Below are positions 28,092-35,797 of a DNA stretch of 64,000 nucleotides, in pieces. Numbering within the stretch: position 1 is the first letter of the stretch; each line of letters opens with the position of its first letter. The notes beneath the pieces are model-generated. The model saw nothing but the letters and a program-made list of their open reading frames with translations, was not told where the DNA came from and ran no database searches. The position numbers and the translations under genes were made by a program. Source of the stretch: Streptomyces sp. RB17 (lineage in GTDB: Bacteria; Actinomycetota; Actinomycetes; Streptomycetales; Streptomycetaceae); the NCBI RefSeq assembly GCF_009604455.1, contig NZ_WEGL01000011.1, positions 62,001 to 126,000 of the forward strand. Direction: 5' to 3'.

Positions 28092-29702
28092 TCAGCGCTT
28101 CCGCCGACGCCCGCCCCGGCCCGTGTTCACTGCGCCGACCGCACCCGCGCCCGCTGTCGCTGTCGCCGCCTGCTGACCGGGCCGGTCGGCTGCCACCACC
28201 AGGGCGGCGAGTGCCGTGGTGACCGGCACCGAGGCGACCAGTCCGATCGAGCCCACCAGCGTGCGCACGATCTCCTCGGCGACGAGCTCGCTGTTGGCGA
28301 CCGTGCCCACGCCGCTCTGCGCGATGGAGAAGAGGAGCAGGAGGGGCAGTGCGGCGCCGGCGTAGGCGAGGACGAGGGTGTTGACCACGGAGGCGATGTG
28401 GTCGCGGCCGATGCGGATGCCTGCCCGGTACAGCCCGCGCCAGCCCATCGTCGGGTTGGCCTCGTGCAGTTCCCAGACGGCCGATGTCTGCGTCACGGTG
28501 ACGTCGTCGAGCACGCCGAGGGAGCCGATGATGACGCCGGCGAGCAGCAGGCCGCTCATGTCGAGCTTCGGGTACAGGCCGTGGATCAGGCCGGTGCTGT
28601 CGTCCGTGTTGCCGGTGAGGGCGGCCCAGCCGATGAACACCGATCCCAGGATGCCGATCAGAGCCAGCGAGAGCAGGGTGCCGAGCACCGCCACCGAGGT
28701 GCGGGCCGACAGGCCGTGGCACATGTACAGGGCGATCAGCATGATCGCGCTCGACCCGATCACCGCCACCAGGAGCGGGTTCGAGCCCTGCAGGACCGCC
28801 GGCAGGATGAAGAAGTTCAGCACCAGGAAGCTGATGCTCAGCGCGACCAGCGCCATCACACCGCGCAGCCGGCCCACCACCACCACGGCGAGCGCGAAGA
28901 TGCCGGCCAGCAGGCCCATCGGGAAGCGGCGGTTGACGTCGGTGACCGAGTACTGCAGGTCCTTGGGCGCGGAGGGCTCGTAGGCGGTGACGACCTTCTC
29001 GCCCTGGTGCAGCTGCCGCGCCTGGTCGGGCTGCACGATCTCGGTGAAGGTACGGCCCTTGTCCTTGCCGGTGTCGATCCGGATCGTCGCCTTGTGGCAG
29101 GTGCCCTTCGCCTCCTGCTGCGCTGAGTTGCCCTCGGCGGTGGAGGTGTCGCCGGTCGGTGTCTCGCCGGAGGCGTTCACCGACTTGCAGTTCACCTCGA
29201 CGACCTTGGTGACCGTCGCCTGCTGGGTCTGCTGGTCGAAACCGACACCCGTGCGCTTGTGCGGCGGGGCTCCGCCCGGCCACAGCACGACGAGCCCCAC
29301 CACGACGGCGGCGGTGAAGGGGATCAGGATCGCCGCGATGACCTTGCGCAGGTGGCGGGAGACCGGCGCGGCGGGCCCGTGGCTGTGGCTGTGGCCGTGG
29401 GTGTTGTGGGGGTGTCCGTGACCGCCCGGGCCCGTTCCGGGGCCGTGATCGGGGCCATGCCGGGTGCCCGTCACCGTGGCGTGCCCGTCGCCCATCGCGG
29501 GGGTGTGCCCGTGGTCCATGGCCGGGGAGGGGATATGGCCCCCGCCGGCATCGGGTCCGTAGCCGGGGTGAGGTATCGACTCGGGAGGAGTCCCGTACCC
29601 GTAGTCATGGTGGCCGTACTCGCTCGCACGACCACCCATGGGCCGCGACGGGTCGCCGACCCGGTTCCAGTCTCCGGCTCTGTGCCGGTCAGCGGCTCCC
29701 AT
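28092..29702 (-). CDS. YibE/F-type multi-pass membrane protein
   Basis: This 536-residue protein has a His/Gly/Pro-rich cytoplasmic N-terminus with many His residues (GHGHPHNTHGHSHSHG), one transmembrane helix (about 150-175), and an extracytoplasmic domain (~180-290) with two cysteines. Seven or more membrane helices follow and include LGVLDDVTVTQTSAVWEL, the hallmark of YibE/F proteins. The His-rich tail suggests metal binding, but YibE/F function is not known. The ATG at 29702 follows GGGAG at good spacing; the longer frame upstream lacks a site. It is divergent from the protease gene at 30053. Confidence 0.88.
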   Translation of the reverse strand: MGAADRHRAGDWNRVGDPSRPMGGRASEYGHHDYGYGTPPESIPHPGYGPDAGGGHIPSPAMDHGHTPAMGDGHATVTGTRHGPDHGPGTGPGGHGHPHNTHGHSHSHGPAAPVSRHLRKVIAAILIPFTAAVVVGLVVLWPGGAPPHKRTGVGFDQQTQQATVTKVVEVNCKSVNASGETPTGDTSTAEGNSAQQEAKGTCHKATIRIDTGKDKGRTFTEIVQPDQARQLHQGEKVVTAYEPSAPKDLQYSVTDVNRRFPMGLLAGIFALAVVVVGRLRGVMALVALSISFLVLNFFILPAVLQGSNPLLVAVIGSSAIMLIALYMCHGLSARTSVAVLGTLLSLALIGILGSVFIGWAALTGNTDDSTGLIHGLYPKLDMSGLLLAGVIIGSLGVLDDVTVTQTSAVWELHEANPTMGWRGLYRAGIRIGRDHIASVVNTLVLAYAGAALPLLLLFSIAQSGVGTVANSELVAEEIVRTLVGSIGLVASVPVTTALAALVVAADRPGQQAATATAGAGAVGAVNTGRGGRRRKR

Positions 29703-29823
29703 GCCGTCTCCCTCGCGGTTGTCCGTGCCCCCTCCGAAGCCGGTCCTGCGCGGCGGCTCTGAGGAAGAGTACGGGAACGGCTGTGCCGTGGTCTCAGCCC
29801 GGCATCGCCAGAAGATCTCGCTT

Positions 29824-29860
29824 CTCTCCAACGGAGTGGCCAACTCCCGCCTATGGAGAG
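29824..29860. other. Nested inverted repeats in a 350-bp divergent intergenic region
   Basis: The outer arms CTCTCCA (29824-29830) and TGGAGAG (29854-29860) are perfect. Inside them GGAGT-GGCCA-ACTCC (29833-29847) forms a second perfect repeat. The surrounding region, 29703-30052, lies between the divergent YibE/F gene and the protease gene and holds no gene I can support. The structure may be an operator for one of the two promoters or an RNA hairpin in a long leader of the protease mRNA. The protease ribosome-binding site (GGAGG) is at 30040. Confidence 0.4.
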
Positions 29861-30052
29861 GCAAAGAAATCCCTGCGGCGCTGCCGGTTCGCGCGCTTCG
29901 GTCGTATGTTCCTCCCGCGCCCTGTCATGTCACGTTCATTCGGCATGTGGGGTGAATTTCATGCTCATGACTGCGCGGTTCCGCCGCCGCTACGCGCAAT
30001 CACGGGCCTGCCCATCCAGTGCGAATCCCCACGTCTACCGGAGGCAGTACCC

Positions 30053-32119
30053 ATGCGTGAGTCACACCCGAGCGGGCGGAGACGGAGTCTGCGAAGACTC
30101 GTCGCCGTCGCCTTCCCCGCCCTCGCCCTCACCGTCGCCGGATTCACCGCCGCACCGACGGCCGGCGCGCAGACCGCAGCGGCCCACCCGCACACCTCGA
30201 AGGTCACGCAGAACGCCAAGGCGCTGACCGCGCCCGAGCGGCAGACCTACCACGCCACCGGCAAGGCCGGCCAGAAGGTGCCGACCCAGCACCTCTGCGC
30301 CACCGCCGAGCCAGGTCATGCGTCCTGCTTCGCCCAGCGCCGCACCGACATCAAGCAGCGCCTGACCGCCGCGCTCGCGGCCGCGCCCTCCGGCCTCTCC
30401 CCGGCCAACCTGCACAGCGCCTACAACCTGCCCACCGCGGCCGGTTCGGGCATGACCGTCGGCATCGTGGACGCCTACAACGACCCCAACGCCGAGTCGG
30501 ACCTGGCCACCTACCGCTCCACGTACGGCCTGTCGTCCTGCACCAAGGCCAACGGCTGCTTCAAGCAGGTCAGCCAGACCGGCTCCACCACCTCGCTGCC
30601 GACCAACGACACCGGCTGGGCCGGTGAAGAGATGCTCGACATCGACATGGTCAGCGCGGTCTGCCCGAACTGCAGCATCATCCTGGTCGAGGCCAACTCC
30701 GCGAGCATGGCCGACCTCGGTGCCGCCGAGAACGAGGCCGTGGCACTCGGCGCGAAGTTCGTCTCCAACAGCTGGGGCGGCTCCGAGTCCTCCTCCCAGA
30801 CCAGCGACGACACCTCGTACTTCAAGCACCCGGGCGTCGCGATCACCGTCTCCTCGGGTGACTCCGCCTACGGCGCCGAGTACCCCGCCACTTCCCAGTA
30901 CGTGACCGCCGTCGGCGGCACCGCCCTCACCACCGCCTCCAACTCCCGCGGCTGGAGCGAGTCGGTGTGGCACACCAACTCCACCGAGGGCACCGGTTCC
31001 GGCTGCTCGGCCTACGACCCGAAGCCGAGCTGGCAGACCGACACCGGCTGCTCCAAGCGCATGGAGGCCGACGTCTCCGCCGTCGCCGACCCGGCCACCG
31101 GTGTGGCGGTCTACGACACCTACGGCGGCTCCGGCTGGGCGGTCTACGGCGGCACCAGCGCCAGCTCGCCGATCATCGCGAGCGTCTACGCCCTCGCGGG
31201 CACCCCGGGCTCCAGCGACTACCCGGCGAAGTACCCGTACTCCCACACGAGCAACCTGTACGACGTGACCAGCGGCAACAACGGCTCCTGCTCCACCTCG
31301 TACTTCTGCACCGCGGGCACCGGCTACGACGGCCCGACCGGCTGGGGCACCCCGAACGGCACCGCCGCCTTCACCTCCGGCAGCTCCAGCGGCAACACGG
31401 TGACCGTCACCAACCCCGGCAGCCAGTCGACCACCACCGGCAGCTCGGTCAGCCTGCAGATACAGGCCGGCGACAGCGCGGGCGCGGCCCTGACCTACAG
31501 CGCCTCCGGCCTGCCGACGGGGCTGTCCATCAACAGCTCCACCGGCCTGATCTCGGGTACGGCGTCCACCGCGGGCACCTACCAGGTCACGGTCACCGCG
31601 AAGGACTCCACCGGCGCCTCCGGCTCGACCTCCTTCACGTGGACCGTCGGTTCCGGCGGGGGCGGCTGCACCTCCTCCCAGCTGCTGGCCAACCCGGGCT
31701 TCGAGTCGGGCAACACCGGCTGGAGCGCGACCAGCGGTGTCATCACCAACGACACCGGTGAGGCCGCCCACAGCGGCTCCTACAAGGCCTGGCTCGACGG
31801 CTACGGCACCACGCACACCGACACGCTGTCCCAGTCGGTGACGATCCCGGCCGGCTGCAAGGCCACGCTCACCTTCTACCTGCACATCGACACCTCGGAG
31901 ACCACCACCAGCACCCAGTACGACAAGCTGACGGTGACCGCGGGCTCGAAGACCCTCGCGACCTACTCGAACCTCAACAAGGCCTCCGGCTACAGCCAGA
32001 AGACCTTCGACCTGTCCTCGCTGGCGGGCTCGACGGTCACCCTGAAGTTCAACGGCGTGGAGGACTCCTCCCTCCAGACCAGCTTCGTCGTGGACGACAC
32101 CGCCGTGACGACCAGCTGA
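30053..32119 (+). CDS. Secreted sedolisin-like (S53) serine peptidase with C-terminal modules
   Basis: This 688-residue protein has a signal peptide (cleavage near GAQTAAA), a short pro-region, then a sedolisin-type catalytic domain. That domain has Glu192 and Asp196 in GEEMLDID, NSWGG, and nucleophile Ser369 in GGTSASSP. A putative Ig-like (He_PIG) domain follows (about 445-540, with LPTGLSINSSTGLISG), then a ~150-residue beta-sandwich of carbohydrate-binding type starting NPGFESGNTGWS. It is probably an acid-active secreted endopeptidase with binding modules for an insoluble substrate. GGAGG lies 8 bp before ATG 30053. A shorter relative without the added modules is encoded at 46634. A strong terminator follows. 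Confidence 0.9.
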   Translation: MRESHPSGRRRSLRRLVAVAFPALALTVAGFTAAPTAGAQTAAAHPHTSKVTQNAKALTAPERQTYHATGKAGQKVPTQHLCATAEPGHASCFAQRRTDIKQRLTAALAAAPSGLSPANLHSAYNLPTAAGSGMTVGIVDAYNDPNAESDLATYRSTYGLSSCTKANGCFKQVSQTGSTTSLPTNDTGWAGEEMLDIDMVSAVCPNCSIILVEANSASMADLGAAENEAVALGAKFVSNSWGGSESSSQTSDDTSYFKHPGVAITVSSGDSAYGAEYPATSQYVTAVGGTALTTASNSRGWSESVWHTNSTEGTGSGCSAYDPKPSWQTDTGCSKRMEADVSAVADPATGVAVYDTYGGSGWAVYGGTSASSPIIASVYALAGTPGSSDYPAKYPYSHTSNLYDVTSGNNGSCSTSYFCTAGTGYDGPTGWGTPNGTAAFTSGSSSGNTVTVTNPGSQSTTTGSSVSLQIQAGDSAGAALTYSASGLPTGLSINSSTGLISGTASTAGTYQVTVTAKDSTGASGSTSFTWTVGSGGGGCTSSQLLANPGFESGNTGWSATSGVITNDTGEAAHSGSYKAWLDGYGTTHTDTLSQSVTIPAGCKATLTFYLHIDTSETTTSTQYDKLTVTAGSKTLATYSNLNKASGYSQKTFDLSSLAGSTVTLKFNGVEDSSLQTSFVVDDTAVTTS

Positions 32120-32149
32120 CCGTCTGACCGGTACGAGCTGTACACCCCA

Positions 32150-32182
32150 GTCCCGCACGCGGAAGCCGTCCGCGTGCGGGAC
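32150..32182. terminator. Strong hairpin terminator after the protease gene
   Basis: A perfect 14-bp inverted repeat (32150-32163 and 32169-32182, 5-nt loop) lies 31 bp after the protease stop and before the convergent rpsN paralogue. It probably ends transcription from both sides. Confidence 0.8.
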
Positions 32183-32226
32183 ACGCCGTTACCCGTGCCG
32201 TTGTTGTGGGGCCCTTGGCGGGCGGA

Positions 32227-32532
32227 TCACCAACTGCTCTTCGTCACGCCGGGCAGCTCGCCCGCGTGGGCCATCTCGCGTACCCGGATGCGGGACAGAC
32301 CGAAGGTGCGCAGGTGGCCGCGGGGGCGGCCGTCCACGGAGTCGCGGTTGCGCAGGCGGGTGGCGCTGGCGTCGCGGGGCTGTCGGCGCAGTTCCCGCTG
32401 GGCGGCGGCGCGCTCGTCATCGGATGTCCGGGGCGACGAGATGATCGCCTTCAGCTCGGCGCGGCGCACTGCATGGCGCGCCACGACAAGGCGCCGCTGT
32501 TCGTTCTTCGCGATCTTGCTCTTCTTCGCCAT
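32227..32532 (-). CDS. rpsN: 30S ribosomal protein S14, zinc-independent paralogue
   Basis: This 101-residue S14 starts MAKKSKIAKNEQRR and ends GVTKSSW. It has no cysteine, so the CxxC zinc ribbon of the main actinobacterial S14 is absent. Such copies replace the zinc-containing form when zinc is scarce and so release zinc for other enzymes. Its start overlaps the rpmB stop by 1 bp (TGATG), giving an rpmB-rpsN operon read leftward from the Zur box at 32815. Confidence 0.95.
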   Translation of the reverse strand: MAKKSKIAKNEQRRLVVARHAVRRAELKAIISSPRTSDDERAAAQRELRRQPRDASATRLRNRDSVDGRPRGHLRTFGLSRIRVREMAHAGELPGVTKSSW

Positions 32533-32768
32533 CAGACCTTCCCTCCCCGGGCGCGGATGCGCGCCACCGCGGCCTCGATTCCGATGGAGTCGACCGTCTT
32601 GACGCCCTTGGCGGAGAGGGTGAGCCGGACGTGCCGGCCTTCGCTCGGCAGCCAGTAGCGCTTGCTCTGGACGTTGGGATCGAAGCGGCGCTTGCTGCGC
32701 CGGTGGGAGTGGGAGATGCGATGGCCGAAGCCGGGCTGTCGGCCGGTGAGTTGGCAGTGGGCGGACAT
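32532..32768 (-). CDS. rpmB: 50S ribosomal protein L28, zinc-independent paralogue
   Basis: This 78-residue L28 contains CQLTGRQPGFG and SHRRSKRRFDPN. Only one cysteine remains, so it cannot form the zinc site of the primary L28. ATG 32768 is preceded by AAGGAGG. It is the first gene of the leftward arm of a divergent pair sharing a Zur box (32815-32829) with rpmG. The alternative form is expected under zinc starvation. Confidence 0.94.
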   Translation of the reverse strand: MSAHCQLTGRQPGFGHRISHSHRRSKRRFDPNVQSKRYWLPSEGRHVRLTLSAKGVKTVDSIGIEAAVARIRARGGKV

Positions 32769-32814
32769 GGTCGTTCCTCCTTGGGGGCGGATGCAGCAGC
32801 ACACTAGCGCTTGA

Positions 32815-32829
32815 TGAAAATGAAAACCA
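32815..32829. promoter_or_regulatory. Zur box between rpmB and rpmG
   Basis: TGAAAATGAAAACCA matches the left half of the Streptomyces Zur palindrome TGAAAATGATTTTCA exactly and its right half weakly. It is centred in the 82-bp divergent region, so one site could repress both the rpmB-rpsN and rpmG-rpmE2 operons when zinc is sufficient. Confidence 0.7.
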
Positions 32830-32850
32830 ATCTCTTGTATGGTGCTGTCC

Positions 32851-33015
32851 ATGGCCCGTAACGAACTCCGCCCGATCATCAAGCTGAGGTCCACCGCCGG
32901 CACCGGCTACACCTACGTGACCCGCAAGAACCGCCGTAACAACCCCGACCGGCTGACGCTGCGCAAGTACGATCCGGTCGCCGGCCGCCACGTCGACTTC
33001 CGTGAGGAGCGCTGA
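32851..33015 (+). CDS. rpmG: 50S ribosomal protein L33, zinc-independent paralogue
   Basis: This 54-residue protein (MARNELRPIIKLRS ... VDFREER) carries the L33 motif YVTRKNRRNNPDRL. It has no cysteine, so it is the zinc-free type. It is divergent from rpmB across the Zur box and is followed 5 bp later by rpmE2. It is too short to stand out by length, but the sequence match over the whole protein is clear. Confidence 0.94.
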   Translation: MARNELRPIIKLRSTAGTGYTYVTRKNRRNNPDRLTLRKYDPVAGRHVDFREER

Positions 33016-33020
33016 GAGCC

Positions 33021-33278
33021 GTGAAGCCCGGAATCCACCCCGAGTACCGCCCGGTCGTCTTCCGTGACCGGGCCGCCGACTTCGCCTTCCTCACCCGGTC
33101 CACGGCCACGAGCGACAAGACCGTCGAATGGGAGGACGGCAACACCTACCCGGTCATCGACGTCGAGATCTCCTCGGCGAGCCATCCCTTCTACACCGGC
33201 ACCCAGCGGGTCCTGGACACCGCGGGACGGGTCGAGCGCTTCGAGCGGCGGTACGGACGCGGACGGAGCGAGCAGTGA
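33021..33278 (+). CDS. rpmE2: 50S ribosomal protein L31 type B, zinc-independent
   Basis: This 85-residue L31 begins with GTG (MKPGIHPEYRPVVFRD) and contains HPFYTGTQRVLDTAGRVERF. It lacks the CxxC pair of the primary L31. Type B L31 is a classical Zur target and displaces zinc-bound L31 on the ribosome. Its stop overlaps the GTG of the next gene by 4 bp, so it is coupled with the CobW-like gene. Confidence 0.95.
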   Translation: MKPGIHPEYRPVVFRDRAADFAFLTRSTATSDKTVEWEDGNTYPVIDVEISSASHPFYTGTQRVLDTAGRVERFERRYGRGRSEQ

Positions 33279-34453
33279 ACGGGGTCGAGGCGCGGCTGCC
33301 GGTGGCGATCGTCGGCGGGCTGCACGCCGACGCCCGCCGGGCCGCCGTCGAGGAGATCCTGCGTACGGTCCCCGGCTCGGTCGCGCTGCACCACGATCTG
33401 ACGTCCGCCGTCGACAGCGCGGTGCACCGGACGGTGCGCGACGCCGGCGGCCTGCTGGGCAGTGGCGACGCACCCCTGGTGAACGACTGCGCGTGCTGTG
33501 CGCTGCGCGAGGACCTGGTGCCCGAACTGCTGCGGCTCGCGGAGGAGGGAAGGTACCGGCTGGCCGTCGTGGAACTGTGGGACTCCGTCGAGCCCCAGGC
33601 CATGGCCGGAGCCATCGCCGCCGCCGGCGCACCGCTGGCCCTGACCGGGGTCGCCACCGCGGTCGAACCCGCACTCGTGCTGCCGTATCTGTCCAACGGC
33701 GACGACCTGGCCGATGCCGGCCTCGCCGCGGCCCCGACCGACCAGCGCACCATCTCCGACACCTTCGCCCGGCAACTGGAATACCCCACCGTCATCGCCC
33801 TCGTGGCGGACGGTCCCGGCAAGGAGGGTGGCGAGGTCGCCGACGACACCGACCACGCGCTGCTCGCCCAGCTCACGCCGGGCGCGCGAAGGGTACGCGT
33901 GGAGACCGACGGCGCCCTGGGGGCAGCTCTGCTTGCGGGCTTCGACGTGGCAGCGGCCGCCGCCCGTGTGCATCCCGCGTGCGCGCTGCTGCCGCAGGAG
34001 TGCGACGAGCATGGTGTGAGCACCTTCGTCTGGCGGCGCGAACGCCCCTTCCACCCGCAGCGCCTCCATGCGGCGCTGGAGGACCTGACCTGCGCGGCCG
34101 TCCGCAGCCGTGGGCGGTTCTGGCTGGCGGACCGCCCCGACACCCTGCTGTCGTGGGAGGCCGCCGGTGGCGCGCTCTGCGTGGAGTCGGCCGGGCCCTG
34201 GCTGGCCGCGCTGCCCGATGCCGCCTGGGAGTTGGTGCCCGCAGAGCGCCGCCTCGCCGCCTCCGTGGACTGGCACCCGGAGCATGGTGACCGCTGCCAG
34301 TACCTCACCTTCACCTCGCCCGGTCTGGACGGCGACGGTCTGCCGGCCCTGCTCGACTCATGCCTGCTCACTGACGACGAGTACGCGGCGGGCAGGGACC
34401 TCTGGAAACAACTCCCGCACGTATTTGACGACTTGCTCGACCCGGTGAGCTGA
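33275..34453 (+). CDS. CobW/COG0523-like protein without a P-loop
   Basis: This 392-residue protein matches COG0523 in overall layout. It has the metal motif C-x-C-C (Cys72, Cys74, Cys75 in NDCACCAL), an ELWDSVEP strand in place of the Walker B strand, and a CobW C-terminal domain (about 255-390) with WRRERPFHP and TFTSPGLDGDGL. Where other members have GFLGxGKTT, it reads GGLHADARRAA, so GTP binding through a P-loop is not expected. It is translationally coupled to rpmE2 in a Zur-linked operon. It may be a zinc-binding or scaffold member of the zinc metallochaperone group. I recall such P-loop-less relatives from other Streptomyces. It is followed by a strong hairpin. Confidence 0.82.
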   Translation: MNGVEARLPVAIVGGLHADARRAAVEEILRTVPGSVALHHDLTSAVDSAVHRTVRDAGGLLGSGDAPLVNDCACCALREDLVPELLRLAEEGRYRLAVVELWDSVEPQAMAGAIAAAGAPLALTGVATAVEPALVLPYLSNGDDLADAGLAAAPTDQRTISDTFARQLEYPTVIALVADGPGKEGGEVADDTDHALLAQLTPGARRVRVETDGALGAALLAGFDVAAAAARVHPACALLPQECDEHGVSTFVWRRERPFHPQRLHAALEDLTCAAVRSRGRFWLADRPDTLLSWEAAGGALCVESAGPWLAALPDAAWELVPAERRLAASVDWHPEHGDRCQYLTFTSPGLDGDGLPALLDSCLLTDDEYAAGRDLWKQLPHVFDDLLDPVS

Positions 34454-34506
34454 AGGAGAGGACCGACCTCACCGTGACCCGACGCACGAGCATCGTGGTG
34501 CCCGTG

Positions 34507-34549
34507 CCGGGCCGGGCGGCGCCGTGGCTGCGTTCGCCGCCCGGCCCGG
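34507..34549. terminator. Bidirectional hairpin terminator
   Basis: A 15-bp perfect inverted repeat (34507-34521 and 34535-34549) with a 13-nt loop lies between the convergent CobW-like gene and the cobW pseudogene. It would stop transcription from both directions. Confidence 0.75.
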
Positions 34550-34554
34550 GGTCT

Positions 34555-35153
34555 TCAGGCGCCCGCCGCCAGTCGGGGGCGCTCGTGGTCGCAGGTGTCG
34601 TCGCTGCCGTAGGTGTCCCAGGTGGGGAACGGGTCCGTGAGCGGCGGGTTCTCGCCGTCGGTCATCAGGCAGTCGGTCAGTGCGGTGTGCAGGGCGTCCG
34701 CGTGCAGGTGCGTGCCGATGAAGACCAGTTCCTGGCGCTCGGAGCCGTCGGTGTCACGAACCGCGGACGGCTCGAAGCGTGCGACGGAGCCGGCCTGTGA
34801 CCACAGGCCCGTCACGTGCGGGCGGCCGGTGAGGGTGAAGAAGCCCTTGGCGCGCAGGATCTGCCCGTAGGCGCCGCTGTCGAGTTCGTCGGTCACGAAC
34901 GTCCACAACCGGCCGGGATGGAAGGGCAGTTCGGAGCGCAAGACGGTCGAGGACATGCCGTACTCCTCCGTCTCGGGGACGTGGTCGCCGTTGAGCTCCC
35001 TCACCCGGCGGGCGCCTGTTGGGCGCGTTCAAGCGGCTCGGGCAGGAAGCCGGCGGCGTCCACGACCGTGACCATGGTGTCCAGGCGGGCGATCTCGCCG
35101 AGGAATCCGGACAGGACGGTGACGGGCAGTCGGGCGGAGGGGGCGGACGGCAT
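34555..35153 (-). pseudogene. Decayed cobW/COG0523 gene with internal deletions
   Basis: On the minus strand, ATG 35153 opens a 50-codon frame reading LPVTVLSGFLGE and then jumps directly to LDTMVTVVDAAGFL before a stop at 35001. About 100 residues, including the rest of the P-loop and the C-x-C-C motif, are missing. A shifted frame (34555-35004) continues with HVPETEEYGMSSTVL and a CobW C-terminal domain (ELPFHPGRLW, GFFTLTGRP, ELVFIGTHL). So a former ~380-residue zinc chaperone gene has lost at least two internal blocks and its reading frame. The C-terminal piece could still be translated as a 149-residue protein. It is downstream of rpmF in the Zur-linked operon. Confidence 0.72.
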
Positions 35154-35159
35154 CAACGT

Positions 35160-35330
35160 TCAGCCTTCGGGGCGCAGCAGGCCGCGCTCGTATGCCTTCA
35201 CCAGCCGCTGCGGCACCAGATATGACACTCCGTCGACAGTGACCGGCACGAGCGCCGGCGTGGTCGCCTTCCACTGGGCACGGCGGTGGCGGGTGTTGCT
35301 GCGGGACGTCTTCCGCTTGGGAACGGCCAT
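35160..35330 (-). CDS. rpmF: 50S ribosomal protein L32, zinc-independent paralogue
   Basis: This 56-residue protein begins MAVPKRKTSRSNTRHRRAQW, which is diagnostic of L32, and ends AYERGLLRPEG. It has no cysteine, so the zinc ribbon is absent. A Zur-like box lies 46-60 bp upstream (35376-35390). GGAGG-like sequence (AGGAGGACTCCC on the minus strand) precedes the ATG at 35330. The decayed cobW begins 7 bp after its stop. Confidence 0.92.
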   Translation of the reverse strand: MAVPKRKTSRSNTRHRRAQWKATTPALVPVTVDGVSYLVPQRLVKAYERGLLRPEG

Positions 35331-35375
35331 GGGAGTCCTCCTGGATGGGGTGGTGAGTAGCGAGTAGAGGCTACA

Positions 35376-35390
35376 TGAAAATGAACACCA
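35376..35390. promoter_or_regulatory. Zur box upstream of rpmF
   Basis: TGAAAATGAACACCA resembles the box at 32815 (13 of 15 positions equal) and the left half of the Zur consensus. It lies 46 bp upstream of the rpmF start, a repressing position, and about 70 bp upstream of the divergent ArsR gene. Confidence 0.65.
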
Positions 35391-35426
35391 TTATGAACAG
35401 GGGCTCACCAGTTTAGTTCACGCTTC

Positions 35427-35438
35427 CCTGAATTCAGG
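35427..35438. promoter_or_regulatory. Perfect palindrome upstream of the ArsR gene
   Basis: CCTGAATTCAGG is a perfect 12-bp palindrome, extended by partly symmetric flanks TTC and AAA. It lies 22 bp before the GTG of the ArsR-family gene, a position typical for an autoregulatory ArsR operator. Confidence 0.55.
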
Positions 35439-35459
35439 AAACTGTGTACCGTTGGCGAT

Positions 35460-35795
35460 GTGCTGACTGTCGCTTCCGACATCGAGGTCCTGGTCCGGTT
35501 CGGCCGGGCGCTCGCCGATCCGATCCGCTGCCGCATCCTGCTCGCCCTGCGCGAAGCGCCCGCCTACCCCGCCGACTTGGCCGACGCGCTGAACGTCTCC
35601 CGCACCAGGCTGTCGAACCACCTGGCATGCCTGCGTGACTGCGGTCTGGTCGTCACGGTCCCCGACGGCCGACGCACCCGCTACGAGCTCGCCGACGAAC
35701 GCCTCGGCCACGCGCTGGACGACCTGCGCACCGCCGTGGTCGCCGTCGAGGGCGACCGGACGTGCGCCGATGCCCACGACAAGGGGTGCTGCTGA
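35460..35795 (+). CDS. ArsR/SmtB-family metal-sensing repressor
   Basis: This 111-residue winged-helix protein has the HTH segment YPADLADALNVSRTRLSNHLACLRDCGLV and the wing VPDGRRTRYEL. Cysteines occur in the recognition region (LACLRDC) and the tail (TCAD, GCC). That pattern resembles the Cd/Pb sensor CmtR, which uses cysteines in helix 4 and the C-terminal tail. It is followed by a cation-transporter gene 3 bp later, so it most likely represses that exporter until metal binds. The start is GTG 35460. Confidence 0.85.
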   Translation: MLTVASDIEVLVRFGRALADPIRCRILLALREAPAYPADLADALNVSRTRLSNHLACLRDCGLVVTVPDGRRTRYELADERLGHALDDLRTAVVAVEGDRTCADAHDKGCC

Positions 35796-35797
35796 CC

